This document shows, in pieces, positions 5,954 to 9,008 of a stretch of 9,008 bases of DNA; the stretch's first letter is position 1, and each line of letters starts with the position of its first letter. The translations under genes were made by a program, and so were the position numbers. The notes beneath the pieces were generated by a model. It worked only from the letters and a program-made list of their open reading frames with translations. It was not told the DNA's origin and did no database searches. This DNA is from JBGTKH01 sp041744735. GTDB taxonomy: Bacteria > Planctomycetota > Planctomycetia > Pirellulales > Pirellulaceae. Location: positions 1 to 9,008 of the forward strand of contig JBGTKH010000163.1 in the NCBI GenBank assembly GCA_041744735.1, in the 5' to 3' direction.

Positions 5954-7231
5954 ATGAGCGATACAGGCTACATCGAACGGCGGCGGCTGGAAAGCCTTGA
6001 GCCCGCAGCCTTGTTGCGCTGGCAGCTCGACCGGCTCAACAACCTGTTGAAAACGGTCCTGCCCCAGAACTCGTTCTACGCGGAAAAGCTGACCGGCTTG
6101 AAGCTGCCGCTGGAGTCTCATCAGCAGCTTGCCGAATTGCCCTTCACGTCCAAGGACGAACTCGTCCGCGGCCGGCACGACCTCGACGCCGCGGCCAACC
6201 TGACCTATCCGCTGGAGCGCTACGTGCGCTATCATCGCACCTCAGGCACTCACGGCCGACCGTTGATTGTGCTGGATACGGCTGACGATTGGCAATGGTG
6301 GATCGACACCTGGCAGTTTGTATTGGATGCGGCCGAGCTTGGTCCGCAAGACCGCGTCGTGATGGCGTTTTCTTTTGGGCCGTTCATCGGCTTCTGGAGT
6401 GCTCACGACGCAGTTGTCGCACGCGGCGCGTTGGTCATCCCAACCGGCGGCATGGACACGCTGAGTCGTTTGGAAATCATTCGCGGCAGCGGTGCGACGG
6501 CGGTGTTTTGCACGCCCAGCTATGCACTGCGCATGGCCGAAGTCGCTGCCGACAACAACGTTCATCTGACGGCGCTGCAAGTTCGCAAGATCGTGGTCGC
6601 CGGCGAACCTGGTGGGTCGCTTCCCGCCGTTCGCGATCGGATCGAAGCGGCCTGGAACGCCAAAGTGATTGATCACGCCGGCGCATCGGAAGTCGGCCCG
6701 TGGGGATACGCCGAGATCCATGGCCGAGGGCTGCGCGTCGTGGAAAGTGACTTCATCGCCGAGTTTCTGTCAGTGGAATCGGGGCGACCGGCGGGCGAAG
6801 GAGAATTGTCGGAACTGGTGCTGACGACGCTGGGCCGCGCGGGCTGCCCGGTGATTCGCTATCGTACGGGCGATTTGGTTCGTCCTACGTGGAAGGTGCC
6901 AGGCACAAACCGCTTCGTGCTCTTAGAAGGCGGCGTGCTGGGACGCTCGGACGACATGCTGATCATCCGCGGCGTGAACGTGTTTCCCAGTTCCGTCGAA
7001 CAGATTTTGCGGAGCTTCCCCGAAGTCGTCGAATACCGCATGACAGCGCAGAAGGCGGGCGAAATGGACGCGTTGTCGATAGAAATCGAGGACCATCTGA
7101 ATGATCCGCAACGAGTGGCCACAGAACTGCGGCTGCGGCTCGGATTAAATGTCGACGTTCGCTGCGTCCCTATCGGCTCGCTGCCACGCTTCGATGGGAA
7201 AGGAAAACGGTTTGTCGACGAGCGATCGTGA
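5954..7231 (+). CDS. Phenylacetate-CoA ligase-like adenylate-forming enzyme
   Basis: 425 residues from ATG 5954. An in-frame ATG at 5924 would start inside the palindrome's right arm and add 10 residues unlike the family, so the later start is preferred. ANL-superfamily motifs appear in order: the phosphate-binding loop HRTSGTHGRP (about 94-103), VVAGEPGG (about 215-221), HAGASEVGPWG (about 241-251), YRTGDLV (303-309), the hinge GRSDDMLIIRGVNVFPSSVEQ (from 330) and the C-terminal GSLPRFDGKGKR (408-419) with the catalytic lysine region. Length and the PaaK-type C-terminal domain point to the PaaK branch, which activates a carboxylate as acyl-AMP and usually passes it to CoA. The acid is unknown. 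The phosphate loop has His-Gly-Arg where SSGTTGKP is usual, a conservative but noticeable variation. No other phenylacetate-degradation genes are nearby, so true phenylacetate catabolism is doubtful. It leads, after an inverted repeat, to the aminotransferase gene. Confidence 0.88.
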   Translation: MSDTGYIERRRLESLEPAALLRWQLDRLNNLLKTVLPQNSFYAEKLTGLKLPLESHQQLAELPFTSKDELVRGRHDLDAAANLTYPLERYVRYHRTSGTHGRPLIVLDTADDWQWWIDTWQFVLDAAELGPQDRVVMAFSFGPFIGFWSAHDAVVARGALVIPTGGMDTLSRLEIIRGSGATAVFCTPSYALRMAEVAADNNVHLTALQVRKIVVAGEPGGSLPAVRDRIEAAWNAKVIDHAGASEVGPWGYAEIHGRGLRVVESDFIAEFLSVESGRPAGEGELSELVLTTLGRAGCPVIRYRTGDLVRPTWKVPGTNRFVLLEGGVLGRSDDMLIIRGVNVFPSSVEQILRSFPEVVEYRMTAQKAGEMDALSIEIEDHLNDPQRVATELRLRLGLNVDVRCVPIGSLPRFDGKGKRFVDERS

Positions 7232-7237
7232 ATCCTA

Positions 7238-7311
7238 CCTCCGTGGCTGTCCTGAATCCGTGGGGACAAAATACCGTCGATCACCCCACCGATTCAGAAC
7301 GGCCACGGAGG
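7238..7311. repeat. 74-bp inverted repeat between ligase and aminotransferase genes
   Basis: The left arm 7238-7265 (begins CCTCCGTGGCTGTCCTGAAT) and right arm 7284-7311 (ends GGCCACGGAGG) pair at 25 of 28 positions around an 18-base loop. Mismatches are at 7248/7301, 7251/7298 and 7259/7290; the first two are G-U wobbles in at least one transcript orientation, as expected for a conserved RNA or for diverging arms. The element fills nearly all of the space between the two genes. Its final GGAGG is also the Shine-Dalgarno of the ATG at 7318. It has no T-tract after the stem, so it is not a standard intrinsic terminator. Confidence 0.85.
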
Positions 7312-7313
7312 GA
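7307..7313 (+). promoter_or_regulatory. Ribosome binding site provided by the end of the inverted repeat
   Basis: GGAGGGA precedes the ATG at 7318 with a spacing of 4-6 bases. Its first five bases are the paired terminus of the 28-base stem, so folding of the leader would sequester it. Confidence 0.6.
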
Positions 7314-7317
7314 AGAT

Positions 7318-8607
7318 ATGAGTGGCAACGACGACTTGAGGAAGGTGCGAATGACGAGAAACTTCGTGGACCACGTCACCGAACTTAGGCGGCAGTTTCC
7401 GGCATTGGCACGAGAAGTCGATGGTCAGTCGGCGGTGTTTTTCGATGGACCGGCCGGTACGCAAGTTCCGCGGCGCGTGATTGACGCCGTGAGCGATTAT
7501 TTTTCGCATCACAACGCCAATCACGGAGGTCAGTTTGCCACCAGCCGCGAAAGCGATGCGTTACTCGATGAAGCCCAGCGGGCATTGGCTGATCTCGTCG
7601 GGACCGACGATCCTGACACGATTGCCTTTGGCCCGAACATGACTACGCTGACGTTTGCCTTGTCGCGGGCGCTGAGCAAGACATGGCAAGCGGGCGACGA
7701 GTTGATCGTCACGCGGCTGGATCATGACGCAAACGTCACACCCTGGGTCTTAGCAGCACGCGACGCGGGGGCGACCGTAAAGTTTGTCGAGTTGCATCGC
7801 GAAGATTGCACGTTGAACCTGTTTGACTTGCAAACGAAGTTATCGGACCGGACAAAGTTAGTCGCCGTGGGCTGCGCGTCGAACTCAGTTGGCACGGTCA
7901 ATCCCGTGCAAGAGATTTGCACGTGGGCGCACGATGCCGGCGCGCTGGTGTTTTTGGACGCCGTGCACTTCGCGCCGCACGCGCTGATTGACGTGCAATC
8001 GTGGAACTGCGATTTCTTGGCCTGCTCGGCTTACAAATTCTTCGGTCCGCACGTGGGCGTGCTTTGGGGGCGCCGTGATCTGCTGGAAGAATTGCCCGCG
8101 TACAAAGTTCGTCCCGCGCCCGATACGCTGCCCGGCAAGTGGATGACCGGCACACAGAGCCACGAAGGAATCGCCGGCGCACTGGCGGCCGTCGATTACT
8201 TGGCAGACATCGGGCGGTTGGTTTCGTCCAACGACCAGCTTGGCCGCCGCGCTGCGTTGCAAGCGGCGTTTCAAGCGGTCGGCCAATACGAGCGGTCGCT
8301 CGTCAGCCGGTTGCTTGCTGGTCTGGCAAGATTAGACAAGGTGAAAGTCTGGGGCATCACGGATGAAGCGCGGCGTGGCCAACGGCTGCCGACGCTGTCG
8401 ATCACTCACGCGAACATGAAGCCAGCCGAGTTAGCCGACCACTTGGGCCGCCGCGGCATTTTTGTCTGGCACGGCAACTATTACGCGTTGCAACTCACGG
8501 AAACACTCGGGCTGGAGCCTGACGGCATGGTGCGAATCGGGTTGGTGCATTACAACACGGCGGACGAGTTCGATCGGTTACTGGTGGAATTGGCCAAGTT
8601 GCAGTGA
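7318..8607 (+). CDS. Class V aminotransferase, cysteine desulfurase-like protein (VC1184-type)
   Basis: 429 residues from ATG 7318, a PLP enzyme of fold type I. In the numbering from 7318: FFDGPAGTQVP (about 41-51), NANHGGQFATSRE (about 66-78), the LDHDANVTPW cofactor/substrate region (about 134-143), DAVHFAPH with cofactor-contacting D214 and H217, and CSAYKFFGPHVG with the Schiff-base lysine K240. The overall pattern matches the TIGR01976-like 'cysteine desulfurase-like' family rather than SufS/IscS/NifS, and I do not see the usual SufS/IscS active-site cysteine segment in the C-terminal third, so real desulfurase activity is unproven. Start choice: ATG 7318 has GGAGGGA upstream; ATG 7351 has GAGGAAGG upstream and would give 418 residues beginning MTRNFVDHV; a GTG at 7228 overlaps the ligase stop but would translate the inverted repeat as 30 family-foreign residues. 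It is probably cotranscribed with the ligase before it and DUF971 after it. Confidence 0.9.
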   Translation: MSGNDDLRKVRMTRNFVDHVTELRRQFPALAREVDGQSAVFFDGPAGTQVPRRVIDAVSDYFSHHNANHGGQFATSRESDALLDEAQRALADLVGTDDPDTIAFGPNMTTLTFALSRALSKTWQAGDELIVTRLDHDANVTPWVLAARDAGATVKFVELHREDCTLNLFDLQTKLSDRTKLVAVGCASNSVGTVNPVQEICTWAHDAGALVFLDAVHFAPHALIDVQSWNCDFLACSAYKFFGPHVGVLWGRRDLLEELPAYKVRPAPDTLPGKWMTGTQSHEGIAGALAAVDYLADIGRLVSSNDQLGRRAALQAAFQAVGQYERSLVSRLLAGLARLDKVKVWGITDEARRGQRLPTLSITHANMKPAELADHLGRRGIFVWHGNYYALQLTETLGLEPDGMVRIGLVHYNTADEFDRLLVELAKLQ

Positions 8608-8635
8608 GTCAATCCAGGCGCGTTTGATATTACCC

Positions 8636-8950
8636 ATGAACGTGTATCCCACGAAGCTTCAGCGAACAGGCGAGAATCGATTGCTCATCGAGTGGAGTGA
8701 CGGGCAGAAGCGCGAGTACACCTTTCGCCAACTGCGCGACGCCTGCCCGTGTGCGACGTGCCGTGAAAAGCGTGCCGAGAAAAAGCCCACGCTGTTGCCC
8801 GTCCTCTCGACGGCGGAACTCCAACCGCTGAACGTCGCGGGCATGAAGCCGGTCGGCAATTACGCCTACACGATCGCCTTCAGCGACGGCCACGACACGG
8901 GGATTTATACGTTCGATTTGCTGCGATCCTTGGGAAAAGACGTTTCGTAG
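8636..8950 (+). CDS. DUF971 (gamma-butyrobetaine hydroxylase N-terminal-like) protein
   Basis: 104 residues starting at ATG 8636, 28 bases after the aminotransferase stop; no clear Shine-Dalgarno is present. The sequence is a single DUF971/GBBH-like-N domain (PF06155 as I recognise it): LLIEWSDGQKREYTFRQLRDAC at residues 16-37, a cysteine cluster CPCATC (C37, C39, C42), VGNYAYTIAFSDGHDTGIYTF (residues 73-93) and a final LLRSLG. The domain occurs alone, as the N-terminal part of eukaryotic gamma-butyrobetaine hydroxylase where it binds zinc, and fused to Mrp/ApbC-type Fe-S carrier ATPases in some bacteria. A metal or Fe-S related role is therefore plausible, and the cysteine-desulfurase-like neighbour agrees with it, but this is inference. 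The frame is open further upstream into the preceding gene, yet homology starts only here. Length is typical for the stand-alone form. Confidence 0.88.
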   Translation: MNVYPTKLQRTGENRLLIEWSDGQKREYTFRQLRDACPCATCREKRAEKKPTLLPVLSTAELQPLNVAGMKPVGNYAYTIAFSDGHDTGIYTFDLLRSLGKDVS

Positions 8951-8980
8951 CGGCCAATTCGCCGAGCGTTTCGGGCATGT

Positions 8981-9008
8981 AGCGGTAGGGCGCAAGCCCT
9001 CCGGTCTC
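8981..9008. repeat. Hairpin repeat downstream of DUF971, cut by window end
   Basis: CGG-T-AGGGC, GCAA, GCCCTCCG (8983-9003) folds into an 8-bp stem with one bulged T (8986) and a GNRA-type GCAA tetraloop. It resembles a GGAGGGCTTGCGCCCT repeat I recall from planctomycete intergenic regions (unchecked). There is no T-tract in the part visible. It may continue beyond the window; a terminator role for the upstream genes is possible but not supported. Confidence 0.55.

Noticed and set aside
5834..6235. 133-residue minus-strand open frame across the intergenic repeats and ligase start
   Set aside because: It reads through both repeats and antisense to the ligase, with no recognisable domain or ribosome binding site.
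7228..7317. GTG 7228 as start of the aminotransferase (GTGA overlap with the ligase stop)
   Set aside because: The 30 added residues are translated from the inverted repeat, resemble nothing in the family, and better-supported ATG starts follow.
1..9008. CRISPR arrays, tRNA/rRNA genes, insertion sequences with transposase, phage genes
   Set aside because: No regularly spaced direct repeats, no cloverleaf or rRNA-like stretch, and no transposase, integrase or phage structural proteins could be recognised.

Overview
This is a GC-rich, gene-dense stretch that looks like a chromosome of a Planctomycetes bacterium (Pirellulales-like). The organism call is inference. It rests on codon and protein flavour, on the near absence of Shine-Dalgarno signals before several genes, and above all on several unrelated palindromic repeats of a kind I recall as widespread in planctomycete genomes. 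I could not run a search to confirm it.

Layout. (1) Positions 1-2418, + strand: the last ~805 codons of a fused HyuA-HyuB 5-oxoprolinase, cut by the window start; two palindromic elements sit inside its reading frame. (2) 2461-2996, +: a small two-gene unit, a 74-residue protein followed with a 4-base overlap by a nucleotidyltransferase-fold protein that has lost its C-terminal part. (3) 3016-5792, - strand: a two-gene operon, a secreted endonuclease/exonuclease/phosphatase-fold enzyme with a C-terminal lamin-tail domain, then a 12-TM MFS transporter overlapping it by 4 bases. (4) 5793-5953: the divergent intergenic region, most of it occupied by two different palindromes. (5) 5954-8950, +: a phenylacetate-CoA-ligase-like adenylating enzyme, a class V aminotransferase of the cysteine-desulfurase-like (VC1184-type) family, and a DUF971 protein. 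(6) 8951-9008: the start of another hairpin repeat, cut by the window end.

The genes do not form one recognisable pathway. 5-oxoprolinase recycles 5-oxoproline to glutamate. The nuclease and transporter are translationally coupled. The last three + strand genes may be one transcript with a sulfur or Fe-S theme (a cysteine-desulfurase-like enzyme next to DUF971), but this is inference. I see no CRISPR array, tRNA, rRNA, integrase or transposase, and no clearly new defence system. The most unusual content is the palindromic elements: five clear inverted repeats and one partial one, of apparently different sequence families, two in frame inside a metabolic gene and one that carries the ribosome-binding site of the next gene.
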